64,000 bases of DNA, taken from NCBI GenBank assembly GCA_937146645.1, contig CAKZRQ010000037.1:248001-312000 (forward strand), given 5' to 3'. Positions 42,729-52,721 of the stretch are shown one piece after another. Position 1 is the stretch's first letter. Each line of letters opens with the position of its first letter. The translations under genes and the position numbers were made by a program. A model generated the notes under the pieces. That model was given only the letters and a program-made list of their open reading frames with translations, had not been told where the DNA came from and did not search any database. The DNA is from an uncultured Cyclobacteriaceae bacterium. GTDB taxonomy: Bacteria; Bacteroidota; Bacteroidia; Cytophagales; Cyclobacteriaceae.

Positions 42729-43895
42729 GTGAAAAACACCGGCATTTTATCTCTAATTCTTATTGTTCTTATCGGCATTTCCAGCTTTGCGCAAAGCAAT
42801 GAAATAAAGGTCGGAGCGGAAAGATCCGACTTATATCTGGATGATCTGAAAGGTAAAAATGTAGGAATCGTAGGCAATCAAACCAGCATTTTACCAGGGA
42901 AGGATAATATGCACCTGGTAGATTATTTACTAGCCGAAAACATACAGGTAAAACGAGTTTTTGTCCCTGAGCATGGATTTAGAGGCAAGGCAGATGCAGG
43001 TGAATTGGTCGATAATTCAACCGATTCAAAAACCGGTTTGCCCATTGTGTCACTCTATGGAAATAACAAAAAGCCTTCACCTGAACAGCTTCAGGGGCTA
43101 GATGTCATCATCTTTGATCTTCAGGATGTCGGTACCCGATTCTACACATACATCAGTACGATGCATTATGTAATGGAGGCTGGAGCTGAGAATGGTGTTG
43201 AAATAATGGTAATGGATCGACCTAATCCTAATGGAGACTATATCGATGGGCCGGTGCTGAAAGAGGGCTTTGAAAGCTTCGTGGGAATGCATCCTATCCC
43301 GATAATCCATGGTTTGACTGTAGGTGAGCTAGCTCAAATGATAAATGGAGAGAAATGGCTGAAGGGCGAAAAAACAGCTGAGTTAAAAGTTATTCCAATA
43401 GAAAATTGGGATCATTCCACAACCTATTCCTTACCTGTGAAACCATCTCCAAATCTACCAAATGACCTTTCGATAAGACTGTATCCAAGCACATGTTTTT
43501 TTGAAGGAACAAATATCTCGGTTGGTCGAGGGACCTACTTCCCATTCATGGTCTATGGTTATCCAGATGCGGATTTTGGGGACTTTGAATTCACTCCAGT
43601 AAGCATAGACGGAATGGCTAAATCTCCCAGATATCAGGATAAAACCTGTTTTGGGGTCGATTTAAGAGATGAACCTATGACTTCCCAGTTCACTTTGTCT
43701 TATGTTTTGGATGCTTATGAGCGCAGTAATAACAAAGAAAAATTCTTCACTAATTACTTCAATACTCTAGCTGGAACAGACGAATTGAAAAAGATGATTA
43801 TTGCTGGAAAGAGTGAGAAAGAGATTAAGGATTCCTGGAAGCAAGATTTAGCTGAATACAAAAAGCTTCGTGAGAAATACCTGATTTACGACTGA
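42729..43895 (+). CDS. namZ: DUF1343 / NamZ-type exo-beta-N-acetylmuramidase
   Basis: 388 residues with a signal peptide (MKNTGILSLILIVLIGISSFAQ). The family core is clear: 'GKNVGIVGNQTSILPGKDNM', 'FVPEHGFRGKADAGELVDNS', 'FDLQDVGTRFYTYISTMHYV', 'VMDRPNPNGDYIDGPVL' and 'FFEGTNISVGRGT'. Characterised members release terminal N-acetylmuramic acid from peptidoglycan chains, so a role in wall recycling or salvage is expected. Start is GTG at 42729. The fmt gene follows after 12 bases. Confidence 0.88.
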   Translation: MKNTGILSLILIVLIGISSFAQSNEIKVGAERSDLYLDDLKGKNVGIVGNQTSILPGKDNMHLVDYLLAENIQVKRVFVPEHGFRGKADAGELVDNSTDSKTGLPIVSLYGNNKKPSPEQLQGLDVIIFDLQDVGTRFYTYISTMHYVMEAGAENGVEIMVMDRPNPNGDYIDGPVLKEGFESFVGMHPIPIIHGLTVGELAQMINGEKWLKGEKTAELKVIPIENWDHSTTYSLPVKPSPNLPNDLSIRLYPSTCFFEGTNISVGRGTYFPFMVYGYPDADFGDFEFTPVSIDGMAKSPRYQDKTCFGVDLRDEPMTSQFTLSYVLDAYERSNNKEKFFTNYFNTLAGTDELKKMIIAGKSEKEIKDSWKQDLAEYKKLREKYLIYD

Positions 43896-43907
43896 TATAC
43901 CATTCGA

Positions 43908-44831
43908 ATGTCTAAAGATTTGAGAATTATCTACATGGGCACACCTGAGTTTGCTGTGCCCTCTCTTGAAAAATTAGTAGCTGCAGGATGGAATGTCGTT
44001 GCAGTGATTACAGCTCCGGATAAACCCAGAGGCAGAGGTCAAAAACTAGTTCCTTCACCTGTAAAGGTGGCAGCAGAGAATTTGCATATTCCAGTTCTTC
44101 AACCGAAAAACCTTAAATCCGAAGAGTTTCTAGAGGAGCTTCGATCATACAATGCAGATCTTCAGATCGTGGTAGCATTTCGCATGCTGCCAGTAGTGGT
44201 TTGGGATATGCCCAAGCTTGGCACTTTCAACCTTCACGCTTCTCTCCTTCCTGATTATCGAGGAGCAGCTCCTATTAATTGGGCGATCATCAATGGTGAA
44301 AAGGAAACCGGGGTTACCACCTTCTTTTTGAAACATGAAATCGACACTGGAAGTATTCTCTTTCAGGAAAAGACTCATATCGGCGAAGAAGAAAACCTGG
44401 GAGACCTTTATGAGAGGTTAATGGAGATAGGATCAAATCTGGTGGTAAAAACCGTAGACGCAATCGCTTCTGAAAAGGTAAACCCATTACCTCAGGATGA
44501 ATCCAAAGCTAAAAATCATGCGCCAAAAATATTTAAAGAAACCTGTGAGATAGACTGGACGAAAAGTGCTGAAGACATCCATAATTTGGTCAGAGGCCTA
44601 TCCCCTTTTCCAGCTGCCTTCACCCAAATAAATGGTAAGAACTGCAAGGTTTACAAAACCTCCTTTCAAACAGGCTCGATTCAAAGTCTTACTTCTGGAG
44701 AATGGGCTACCGATCAAAAGTCCTATTTGAAATTTCAGACTGCAGATGGAGTTTTACTCATCGAGGAACTTCAAATGGAGGGCAAAAAAAGAATGAAAAT
44801 TGGAGATTTTCTTAGGGGTAACACTCTTTAA
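43908..44831 (+). CDS. fmt: Methionyl-tRNA formyltransferase
   Basis: 307 residues. 'RIIYMGTPEFAVPSLEKLV', 'VITAPDKPRGRGQKLVPSPV' and the catalytic 'FNLHASLLPDYRGAAPINWA' with the Asn-His-Asp set (Asp in 'HEIDTGSIL') define the enzyme that formylates initiator Met-tRNA. The C-terminal domain ('LVRGLSPFPAAFT') binds tRNA. Confidence 0.96.
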   Translation: MSKDLRIIYMGTPEFAVPSLEKLVAAGWNVVAVITAPDKPRGRGQKLVPSPVKVAAENLHIPVLQPKNLKSEEFLEELRSYNADLQIVVAFRMLPVVVWDMPKLGTFNLHASLLPDYRGAAPINWAIINGEKETGVTTFFLKHEIDTGSILFQEKTHIGEEENLGDLYERLMEIGSNLVVKTVDAIASEKVNPLPQDESKAKNHAPKIFKETCEIDWTKSAEDIHNLVRGLSPFPAAFTQINGKNCKVYKTSFQTGSIQSLTSGEWATDQKSYLKFQTADGVLLIEELQMEGKKRMKIGDFLRGNTL

Positions 44832-44909
44832 ATCAAATCTATAGACTTTTGAATTAGGGTTGATTTTTCAGATATTGAAGCTTAGAACCTCACTATTCCT
44901 TTTTTAATT

Positions 44910-45833
44910 ATGAAACTTCGAATTGTCACCTCTATCCTCCTTTTAATTTTTGTTTCTTATTCGACACCGTCTTCCGGTCAGCTGATTAAAAAGCTGAAAA
45001 AGGCTGCCTCAAGGGGGGTAGAAGGCGCGTTAGAGGATAAGGTCGAAGAAGAAGTAAACAAGTATGTCCAAAAGCAATTAGAAAAACAGCTCGAAGGGCT
45101 TTACAGTGAGGATGGAGAGAGCACTCCGGTATCTCTTGACATGAGTATGATTATGGCGGGTATTGGAGAGGACGTTGATACTCAAGATTCTTATGCCTTC
45201 AATGGCCATTCAAGGTTTGAGGTGCTGAGCACCGATAAAAATGGAAAAGCAGATGATCCACTTGAGATTGTTTCCTTTCTCACAACAGACCCGAATTACA
45301 CTGCGATGCAAGTGGAAGATATTGACGGAGAGCAGAATAATGTGGTCATGATTTTTGATCTGGCGAATAAAGCCAATATCCTCCTCATGGAAAACGACGG
45401 ACAAAAGTCCTCCTTTGCTTATGGATTGGATCTAGAAGCCACCATGGATGAGGCCACTGAGGCGAGTATGGAAGAAATAGAAATGAAAAATTTCAATATT
45501 CAAAAGACAGGGAATACTAAGGATATTATGGGCTTTGCTTGTGAAGAATACGAGGTATCTACGGAGGATGGAAGTGGAACTTATTGGATGACTGTGGAAA
45601 CCATCGAGGGCTTTGCAGCATTTTGGGGAAAGAACAGTCCTTTTGTTACCACCCAAACAAGACAGACCTATGCTGAACAATTCTCACAGCTTCCTGATGG
45701 GAATTTTATGGAAATGGATTTCACATCAAATGATGGTAGTAATGTGAAAATGAAAGTTTTGGAAATTGAACTGGATTCTGAACATGAATTTGTAATGTCA
45801 GAATACCCAAATTTATTGGCCAGCCAACAATAA
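44910..45833 (+). CDS. Secreted DUF4412-type protein
   Basis: 307 residues: signal peptide (MKLRIVTSILLLIFVSYSTPS), a Lys/Glu-rich helical stretch ('LIKKLKKAASRGVEGALEDK'), then a beta-rich domain with 'FNIQKTGNTKDIMGFACEEY' and 'GTYWMTVET', the pattern of DUF4412 proteins common in Bacteroidota. Probably periplasmic; function unknown. Confidence 0.75.
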   Translation: MKLRIVTSILLLIFVSYSTPSSGQLIKKLKKAASRGVEGALEDKVEEEVNKYVQKQLEKQLEGLYSEDGESTPVSLDMSMIMAGIGEDVDTQDSYAFNGHSRFEVLSTDKNGKADDPLEIVSFLTTDPNYTAMQVEDIDGEQNNVVMIFDLANKANILLMENDGQKSSFAYGLDLEATMDEATEASMEEIEMKNFNIQKTGNTKDIMGFACEEYEVSTEDGSGTYWMTVETIEGFAAFWGKNSPFVTTQTRQTYAEQFSQLPDGNFMEMDFTSNDGSNVKMKVLEIELDSEHEFVMSEYPNLLASQQ

Positions 45834-45843
45834 CAAATCCATT

Positions 45844-45851
45844 TATATTTG
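45844..45851 (+). promoter_or_regulatory. Candidate -7 element of folA
   Basis: TATATTTG fits TAnnTTTG, 45 bases before the folA start. The nearest TTG upstream is 25 bases away, longer than usual. Confidence 0.35.
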
Positions 45852-45895
45852 CTTATGTATTTGATACGTCACCCCAAACCACAAGCATTTTTTTA

Positions 45896-46399
45896 ATGAA
45901 AATTTCATTGATCGCAGCTGTTGCAAGAAACCTGGCGATAGGCAGAGACAACGAATTACTTTGGAGGCTACCTGATGATTTTAAAAGATTTAAGGATCTA
46001 ACAAGTGGTCACTACATTCTAATGGGTAGAAAGACATTTGAATCCTTAGGTAGAGTTCTCCCAAATCGAACCCACATAGTAGTTACAAGAAATAAAAATT
46101 TTGTAATGCCAGAGGGTCATTATGTTTTCCACAGTATGCAGGATGCTTTCATATTTACATTGAAGCAGGGTGTGGAGAAGCTATATGTAATAGGTGGAGG
46201 CGAGATTTACAAGGAATCCTTAGACATTGCCGATGAATTGCAGCTGACACTGGTGGATGCTGAACCAGAAGGAGATGCTTTTTTTCCTAAATGGAAGGAT
46301 GAGAACTGGGAAGAAACTTTTAAAGAGTTTCATCCAGCCGATGAAAGACACGACCATTCATTTACTTTTTTAGACCTAAAACGAATCAAACACGAATAA
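45896..46399 (+). CDS. folA: Dihydrofolate reductase
   Basis: 167 residues: 'ISLIAAVARNLAIGRDNELL', 'WRLPDDFKRFKDLTSGHYIL', 'MGRKTFESLGRVLPNRTHIV' and 'YVIGGGEIYKESLDIADELQ' are the family landmarks, including the catalytic acidic residue (Asp of 'LPDDFK') and the NADPH-binding glycines. Makes tetrahydrofolate. thyA, the common partner, is absent; the stop codon abuts the ATG of the next SDR gene. Confidence 0.95.
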   Translation: MKISLIAAVARNLAIGRDNELLWRLPDDFKRFKDLTSGHYILMGRKTFESLGRVLPNRTHIVVTRNKNFVMPEGHYVFHSMQDAFIFTLKQGVEKLYVIGGGEIYKESLDIADELQLTLVDAEPEGDAFFPKWKDENWEETFKEFHPADERHDHSFTFLDLKRIKHE

Positions 46400-47185
46400 A
46401 TGTCCAAAAAAGTAATCTGGATAACAGGAGCTTCGTCTGGAATCGGTGAGGCTTGCGCAAAGAAATACAATCAAGAGGGCTGGAAAGTAATTCTATCAGC
46501 CAGAAATGAGCAAGAACTCCAAAGAGCCAAATCCGAATGCCCTAACTCTCAGGACACCGAAATCCTATCATTGGATTTATCGAAAACTGAAGAAATTCCC
46601 GCCAAAACTTCTGAAGCCATTAACCTTTTTGGACATATAGATACTGTGCTCCATTCAGGAGGAATCAGCCAAAGATCCTTAATCAAGGACACTTCACTTG
46701 AAGTTGATAGACGTTTAATGGAAGTGAATTTCTTTGGCACAGTGGCCCTTTCTAAAGCTATACTACCCCACTTTATGCAAAGGAAATCTGGTGCATTTGG
46801 AGTAGTAAGTTCCTTAGTGGGAAAATTCGGAACTCCATTTAGAAGTTCCTATGCTGCTTCTAAACATGCACTTCATGGATTCTTCGACACTCTGAGAGCT
46901 GAACTCCACAAGGATAACATCCAAGTGACCATGATTTGTCCAGGTTTTATTAAGACAAACGTCTCAATAAACGCACTCACAGAAGATGGGAGTCCATTAA
47001 ATCAAATGGATGACGCTCAGGCAAATGGAATGAGTCCTAAAGATTGCGCCGATAAGATTTACTCAGCCATGCGGAAAAAGAAGCGTGAGGTAAACATTGG
47101 AGGCAAGGAAGTTTTTGGAGTCTATGCAAAGCGTCTTTTCCCAGGCATTTTTGCAAAACTAATCCAAACAGCTAAGGTTAGGTAA
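46400..47185 (+). CDS. SDR-family oxidoreductase
   Basis: 261 residues, classical SDR: 'WITGASSGIGEACAKKYNQE', 'LHSGGISQRSLI' (in place of the usual NNAG), Ser in 'FGVVSSLVGKFGTPFR', Tyr-x3-Lys in 'SYAASKHALHGFFDTLR', and 'MICPGFIKTNVS'. A hydrophobic-basic C terminus ('GVYAKRLFPGIFAKLI') resembles DHRS7/RDH-like membrane-associated members. Substrate unknown. It starts directly after the folA stop and is followed by cinA after three bases. Confidence 0.87.
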   Translation: MSKKVIWITGASSGIGEACAKKYNQEGWKVILSARNEQELQRAKSECPNSQDTEILSLDLSKTEEIPAKTSEAINLFGHIDTVLHSGGISQRSLIKDTSLEVDRRLMEVNFFGTVALSKAILPHFMQRKSGAFGVVSSLVGKFGTPFRSSYAASKHALHGFFDTLRAELHKDNIQVTMICPGFIKTNVSINALTEDGSPLNQMDDAQANGMSPKDCADKIYSAMRKKKREVNIGGKEVFGVYAKRLFPGIFAKLIQTAKVR

Positions 47186-47188
47186 GGC

Positions 47189-48445
47189 ATGGATCAAATC
47201 AGAGCTGAGATTGTAGCCATTGGAGATGAGCTCCTTTATGGGCATATCGTTGATACAAATAGTCATTGGATCAGTCAGGAACTAAGTCAGATAGGCGTTC
47301 GGGTAGTGAGAAGGACGACTATTGGCGACAACCGTCTGGATATGCTCACCGCCTTTAAAGAGGCTGAATATCGTGCAGATGTGGTCTTGATTACTGGCGG
47401 TCTCGGACCTACGAATGATGACTTGACCAAGCCCCTATTAGCGGAATACTTCAATACTGAAATCGTTGAATTTCCTGAAGCCGTGGAGGCTATTACTGCA
47501 TTTTTCAAAAGCCGAGGAAGAGAGATGACTACTTTAAACACTCTACAGGGTCATTTGCCAAAGATTTGCAGGTATGTTCCAAATGAAGTAGGAACGGCTC
47601 CGGGAATGTGGTTTGAGCGAAATGGTACCTACTGGATGAGTATGCCTGGAGTCCCACATGAGATGAAAAAGCTCATGAAAGACTTTGTGATGCCTGAGAT
47701 CGGAAAGGTATTTTCTCTTCCCGTTATCCAGCATAGGATGATCAAAACCGTGGGAATTGGTGAAAGCTGGCTTTCAGACCTCATCAAAGATTGGGAGAAT
47801 GGACTCCCAGATCATATTAAGCTAGCTTACCTCCCATCTTTAGGTCACGTTAAGTTACGTCTTACGGCCTTCGGCCAAAGCAAAGAAGACCTATCGAAGG
47901 ATATTGAAAAGGAAATCAAAAAGGTCTTGCCGACCATTTCTAAATATGTATATGGGTATGATTCTGATACCCTTGAAATAGCGATTGGAAAATTACTCAA
48001 AGAACAGAATAAAAGAGTTGCAGTCGCAGAAAGCTGCTCAGGAGGATTTGTGGCTCATCAAATCACAAGTATTCCTGGCAGTAGCGAGTATTTCGACGGA
48101 GGAGTAATTCCTTACCATAATCAATTCAAAGAGCAAGTAATCAATGTTAGCCATGAAACTTTGGTGAAGCATGGAGCGGTAAGTGAAGAGACGGTGATAG
48201 AAATGGCACAGGGAGTCAAAAATCTGTTCAATACAGACTTTGGACTTTCGAGCAGTGGAGTCGCAGGACCCGGAGGAGGCTCAGATGAAAAACCTGTTGG
48301 CACAGTCTGGATTGCTTGTGCCACAGAAGGGCTAGTCAGAACCAAAAAACTTCAACTTACCCAAGATCGTCTATTGAATATTCGATTGACAAGTGTAGCT
48401 TTACTTAACCTATTGAGAATTTGTATTCATAAGACAAGCAAATAA
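47189..48445 (+). CDS. cinA: CinA-family protein (nicotinamide-nucleotide amidase type)
   Basis: 418 residues, two domains: N-terminal molybdopterin-binding-like part ('AEIVAIGDELLYGHIVDTNS', 'LITGGLGPTNDDLTKPLLAE', 'YWMSMPGVPHEMKKLM') and C-terminal PncC-type amidase ('RVAVAESCSGGFVAHQITSI', 'GVAGPGGGSDEKPVGTVWIA'). Known relatives deamidate NMN in pyridine-nucleotide recycling or hydrolyse ADP-ribose; the competence name is historical. Confidence 0.93.
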   Translation: MDQIRAEIVAIGDELLYGHIVDTNSHWISQELSQIGVRVVRRTTIGDNRLDMLTAFKEAEYRADVVLITGGLGPTNDDLTKPLLAEYFNTEIVEFPEAVEAITAFFKSRGREMTTLNTLQGHLPKICRYVPNEVGTAPGMWFERNGTYWMSMPGVPHEMKKLMKDFVMPEIGKVFSLPVIQHRMIKTVGIGESWLSDLIKDWENGLPDHIKLAYLPSLGHVKLRLTAFGQSKEDLSKDIEKEIKKVLPTISKYVYGYDSDTLEIAIGKLLKEQNKRVAVAESCSGGFVAHQITSIPGSSEYFDGGVIPYHNQFKEQVINVSHETLVKHGAVSEETVIEMAQGVKNLFNTDFGLSSSGVAGPGGGSDEKPVGTVWIACATEGLVRTKKLQLTQDRLLNIRLTSVALLNLLRICIHKTSK

Positions 48446-48461
48446 AATTTTATTCAAATGG

Positions 48462-48493
48462 TTTGTGATAGTTTTATTTAGAATATAATTTTA
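48462..48493 (+). promoter_or_regulatory. Promoter of the E2 acyltransferase gene
   Basis: TTTG (48462-48465), 20-base spacer, TAATTTTA (48486-48493): one mismatch to consensus. Leader about 35 bases. Confidence 0.5.
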
Positions 48494-48530
48494 TAGGTGG
48501 AATAAATACCCAATTTAATTACAGAGTGTT

Positions 48531-49841
48531 ATGGCTAGCGTAGAAATGCTAATGCCCAAAATGGGAGAAAGTATCGTTGAAGGAACTGTACTTACCTGGC
48601 TAAAAAAAGAAGGTGATTTTATCGAGGAAGATGAATCAGTTTTAGAAGTAGCCACGGATAAGGTTGACACTGAAGTTCCCTCCACCCATCAAGGCACCCT
48701 AAAAAAGATTTTGGTAAAAGAAGGCGAGGTCGTTGCTGTAGGAGCACCTATCGCTGTTTTAGAAACATCTGGTGAAGCAGCAGCAGAACCTGAAGAAAAA
48801 GTGGAGCTGTCCGAGGCCGATTTGAAAGATGAGCTAATGGAAATTGTTCCAGAGCAAACGGCGAATTTGCTCGGATCAACTTTGACGGAGCCAAAAGAAA
48901 AAGAAGCTCAATCGGATGAGCGATTCTACTCTCCTCTAGTAAAAAATATCGCTAAAGAAGAAGGTATAGATGCAGCTGAGCTTTCCAGAATTCCAGGAAC
49001 AGGTAAAAATGGTCGCGTCACCAAGAAGGATATGCTGGCTTATTTAAAGTCCAGATCTGATGCTCCAGTGGTTTCCGCACCTGCTGAAGGCCCATCTATC
49101 TCTGAGCCTAAAGTTCATGTGAGCATTTCTGGCCAGGATGAGATCATCGAAATGGATAGAATGCGGAAAATGATTGCGACTAGGATGGTCGAGTCTAAGC
49201 GCATCTCTCCGCACGTGACTTCATTCGTTGAAGCCGACATGACGAATATCGTTCTATGGAGGAATAAGCATAAAGAAGCCTATAAGCAAAAGTTTGGTGA
49301 GCCAATCACTTTTACCCCCTTCTTTATTGAGGCTATCGCCAAAGCCATCCGCGATTTTCCGATGATAAATATTTCCGTGGATGGGGATAGGATCATAGTC
49401 AAAAAAGATATCAATATTGGAATGGCTGTGGCACTTCCATCGGGAAACCTTATCGTACCCGTAATAAAAAATGCAGATCAGCTAAATTTGGTGGGTATTT
49501 CGAAGAAAGTGAATGATTTGGCAGCCAGAGGACGATCGAATAAGCTTTCTGCAGATGATTTAGCCGGAGGAACTTATACAGTTTCAAATGTGGGATCTTT
49601 CGGAAATGTGATGGGCACCCCTATTATCGCACAGCCTCAGGTAGCCATAATGGCTGTCGGTGCTATAGTGAAAAAACCAGCCGTAGTCGAAACTCCAACT
49701 GGAGATGTTATAGCCATCAGGCACAAGATGTTCCTATCCCACTCTTATGATCACCGAGTGGTAGATGGATCCCTCGGAGGAATGTTTGTACGTAAAGTGG
49801 CAGACTATCTTGAAGGGTTTGATATAAACACAGGATTATAA
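48531..49841 (+). CDS. 2-oxoacid dehydrogenase E2 component (dihydrolipoyl acyltransferase)
   Basis: 436 residues. N-terminal lipoyl domain with the lipoylated lysine in 'VATDKVDTEVPSTH'; a linker; a peripheral-subunit-binding domain ('FYSPLVKNIAKEEGIDAAEL', 'GKNGRVTKKDM'); and the catalytic domain with 'RMRKMIATRMVESKRISPHV' and the active-site 'SHSYDHRVVDGSLGGMF'. The single lipoyl domain and overall form fit the branched-chain 2-oxoacid complex, consistent with IcmF nearby, but pyruvate or 2-oxoglutarate cannot be excluded. E1 and E3 genes are not adjacent. Confidence 0.87.
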   Translation: MASVEMLMPKMGESIVEGTVLTWLKKEGDFIEEDESVLEVATDKVDTEVPSTHQGTLKKILVKEGEVVAVGAPIAVLETSGEAAAEPEEKVELSEADLKDELMEIVPEQTANLLGSTLTEPKEKEAQSDERFYSPLVKNIAKEEGIDAAELSRIPGTGKNGRVTKKDMLAYLKSRSDAPVVSAPAEGPSISEPKVHVSISGQDEIIEMDRMRKMIATRMVESKRISPHVTSFVEADMTNIVLWRNKHKEAYKQKFGEPITFTPFFIEAIAKAIRDFPMINISVDGDRIIVKKDINIGMAVALPSGNLIVPVIKNADQLNLVGISKKVNDLAARGRSNKLSADDLAGGTYTVSNVGSFGNVMGTPIIAQPQVAIMAVGAIVKKPAVVETPTGDVIAIRHKMFLSHSYDHRVVDGSLGGMFVRKVADYLEGFDINTGL

Positions 49842-49844
49842 AAA

Positions 49845-49871
49845 AAGCGGACCTTAGGGTTCGCTTTTACT
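49845..49871. terminator. Bidirectional terminator overlapping the stop of the histidine kinase gene
   Basis: AAGCGGACC / GGTTCGCTT (nine pairs, one G-U) with loop TTAG, preceded by an A-run and followed by a T-rich tract. It separates the convergent E2 and kinase genes by using the last codons of the kinase. Confidence 0.8.
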
Positions 49872-52721
49872 TTCTTTTCTGTCCAGGCTTAAGAATGTAT
49901 TCTTCAGCATTTTAGCTAATTCGGCGAGTCTGATAGGTTTGGTTAGATAGAAATCCATTCCCATTTCCTCCGCCTTTTTAAAATCCTCATCAAAAACATT
50001 TGCCGAGAGCCCCACTATAATGATGTCATTTTGAATTTGTCCTTCACGTATTCGTTTAGTTGCTTCGAGCCCATTCAAAAAAGGCATTTGGACATCCATT
50101 AAGATGACATCATAATTTTTCAGTTTTATTGCATTTAAAGCATCGAGTCCGTTTCTGGCCGTATCAAATTCATAGTTTAACTGCTCTAACATTAGAGTCA
50201 TAAGCTCTAAATTTAAATCATTGTCCTCTGCTAAAAGGATATTCAATGGATACTTTTCACCCTGATCCGAATCAATACCTTCATCAGTTAATTCGATAAA
50301 ACCTAAATCACTAACCTGGTTTTCAGTTTTACTTAGGAGGACACTGAAAGAAAAAACTGATCCCTCACCTACCGCGCTCTCAATTGTTAAATCTCCGCCC
50401 ATTATCTGGACGATCTTTTTAGCAATAGCGAGGCCTAACCCTGTTCCTTGGTAGGCGCGATCTGAAGCGCTTTCTACCTGAAAAAATGGGTCGGTCAAGT
50501 ATGGGATTTTTTCTTTTGGGATTCCTATTCCGGAATCATGAACTTCACAATGAATGAAGTGTGCAGCATCTGTAAGGTATTCGGTACTTAGCCTGACAAA
50601 TATTTTTCCTTTCTCAGGGGTAAACTTAGTCGCGTTGCCTAAAAGGTTCAATAAAACTTGCTGCCACTTGTCCCTATCGCCTTCAAACCAACCCATAGCC
50701 TCATCTGAAACCTCATATCTCAGTTGAATATTCTTTTTCTTTACTAAGCCTAGAAAAATATCCACCATCTTTTCCAGCTCTTTTCCAGGACTAAATTTTT
50801 GATCATTGAGATCAATTTTTCCTGCTTCGATTTTAGAATAATCGAGTATGTCTTTGATTATCCCTAGAAGACTATTCCCAGAATTCTTTATGATGTCCAG
50901 ATATTGTTTTTGCTGCTTGTTTAACTTGGTTTGTTCTATAAGATCAATTATTCCCAGCAGGCCATTTAAAGGAGTCCTGATCTCATGACTCATATTGGCA
51001 AGGAATTCAGATTTAGCCTTATTGGCTTTTTCTGCGGCATTCATCGCTTCTACCAAGCCCTTTTCCCAGACCTTTTGAGCAGTAATATCTTTTGACAAAG
51101 ACATCATTTGGCTATTGTCCAATGGGAAAAAGCGTACTTCAAAATACTTCTTAGTTTCATCAACTCGAATAGGCCACTCCACAGTTTTAATTTTACCAGT
51201 CCTTCGTGCAAGCTCAAACGCTTCTAAAACTTCTGCCTTTACCTTTTCACCCACTACTTCCTCAAGCCTCTTTCCAATGAATTCCTCTGAATCGGACATG
51301 AATTCAGTTTGATCCTTTATATCAAGCGAAAGAATTTTACCACGATTATCATAGATTGAAATAACATCAGGAATATTTCTAATTACGTTCCTTAGCCTAT
51401 TTTCACTATTTATCAATTCCCTTCGAGACTCGTATTGCTTGGTAATATCTGTGCAAATTCCATTACCCCCTAGAAACCTGCCATCAGAATCATAGGACAA
51501 CTTCTCGAAAATTCTCAGCCTGATCTTTCGCCCATCTCTTCTTACGTAGTCATATTCAAAGTCCAGGTAGGGAACCTTATTTTCAACGGCTTTTAGTACA
51601 TAATTTCTGATCCTTTTTACATCTTCAGAGCGGCTGTCCTTTTGAAAAGCTTTGTAAAACTCATTCAAATTTCTTCCTAAGATGGTTTCCATCTCATCCG
51701 TGACTCGGGTAATCTTTCCCTGATAGTTATGAAAAAATACAAACCCTCTTAATTCTTGGAGTAGCAAGCTTTGTCTCTGGAAGAGATCAGAAATTTCTTC
51801 ACTTTTTATCTCCAGTTCCTTCCTCGCCTTCTCATTATTAGTAATAGCAAGACTGAAGACAACAACAGTCCCCACGAGTATAATTACCAGGATACTGAAG
51901 AGGAAAAAATAGGTAGAGTAAATACCTGAATTCAGATCATCAATTTTCAAAAGGAAGACCAAGGAGGCATCTCTTTCAATATCTCCAAAATCAAAGGGAT
52001 ACTGCGCCGCTTGAGCCATTCCGGATGAAAGAGAATCATACCAGTTAATTGAATAAACTCCTTTTAATCCAGCGGTGACATCATCAAAAATTTTCGCCTT
52101 TGAACCCTCGGTTATGGATATGGGATTTTTTGATAAACCAGAGCTCAGATAAATCAATGAGTCATTGATAATCAAATATTTAGATCCATCTGTATCCAGA
52201 TAAAAATCTTGTACAAATCGATTGGTATAAGACGGGAGATTGATAAAAAACTCAACCCTTATATCTGACTCTCCCTCAACATCCACCATTACTAAACCAC
52301 TCTTGTCAATGCTATCCTCAATCTCTCTTCGAATGAAGTTGTTCCTTGAAGTCATATGAAATGAAATCAGGGAATCTTTGAAATGGACATGACTAGAATC
52401 AATAAGCCCTGGATAGGAATTAAAAACCCTTCTAACTACTTCAGAGAATTCCTGGCGGAAATCCTCTGGATCCATATCCTCATCATCCACAAACTCCCTT
52501 ACCACTTTGGCGTCCGCTTCGAATTCATCAATTCTCATTTCAAGCTGTCGCGAGACTAATTCTGTCTGCTTCTCCAGAAATTCCTTCCTGGATGATAGTT
52601 GAGAATTGCGGATGGCGACAAAAAAATTGACAGCTAGAACAACAACAGAAATAATTATAAGAGAACCAATGGAGATGGTTACCCAGAAATCCTGCTGATA
52701 TTTTGACTTAAAAAGCTTCAA
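49854..52721 (-). CDS. Hybrid sensor histidine kinase with two PAS domains
   Basis: 955 residues. Transmembrane helix about 13-35, a ~235-residue periplasmic sensor region, second helix about 270-295, coiled coil, PAS ('FVFFHNYQGKITRVTDEMET' and following), second PAS ('RNIPDVISIYDNRGKILSLD'), HisKA with the phosphorylated His579 in 'NMSHEIRTPLNGLLG', HATPase ('QQVLLNLLGNATKFTP', 'GTGLGLAIAKKIV') and a C-terminal receiver with Asp876 in 'VILMDVQMPFLNG'. No separate output domain, so a phosphorelay to another protein is likely. Start is TTG in a TTGA overlap with the stop of the Cache lipoprotein gene: translational coupling, and no ATG is available before the first helix. Confidence 0.93.
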   Translation of the reverse strand: MKLFKSKYQQDFWVTISIGSLIIISVVVLAVNFFVAIRNSQLSSRKEFLEKQTELVSRQLEMRIDEFEADAKVVREFVDDEDMDPEDFRQEFSEVVRRVFNSYPGLIDSSHVHFKDSLISFHMTSRNNFIRREIEDSIDKSGLVMVDVEGESDIRVEFFINLPSYTNRFVQDFYLDTDGSKYLIINDSLIYLSSGLSKNPISITEGSKAKIFDDVTAGLKGVYSINWYDSLSSGMAQAAQYPFDFGDIERDASLVFLLKIDDLNSGIYSTYFFLFSILVIILVGTVVVFSLAITNNEKARKELEIKSEEISDLFQRQSLLLQELRGFVFFHNYQGKITRVTDEMETILGRNLNEFYKAFQKDSRSEDVKRIRNYVLKAVENKVPYLDFEYDYVRRDGRKIRLRIFEKLSYDSDGRFLGGNGICTDITKQYESRRELINSENRLRNVIRNIPDVISIYDNRGKILSLDIKDQTEFMSDSEEFIGKRLEEVVGEKVKAEVLEAFELARRTGKIKTVEWPIRVDETKKYFEVRFFPLDNSQMMSLSKDITAQKVWEKGLVEAMNAAEKANKAKSEFLANMSHEIRTPLNGLLGIIDLIEQTKLNKQQKQYLDIIKNSGNSLLGIIKDILDYSKIEAGKIDLNDQKFSPGKELEKMVDIFLGLVKKKNIQLRYEVSDEAMGWFEGDRDKWQQVLLNLLGNATKFTPEKGKIFVRLSTEYLTDAAHFIHCEVHDSGIGIPKEKIPYLTDPFFQVESASDRAYQGTGLGLAIAKKIVQIMGGDLTIESAVGEGSVFSFSVLLSKTENQVSDLGFIELTDEGIDSDQGEKYPLNILLAEDNDLNLELMTLMLEQLNYEFDTARNGLDALNAIKLKNYDVILMDVQMPFLNGLEATKRIREGQIQNDIIIVGLSANVFDEDFKKAEEMGMDFYLTKPIRLAELAKMLKNTFLSLDRKESKSEP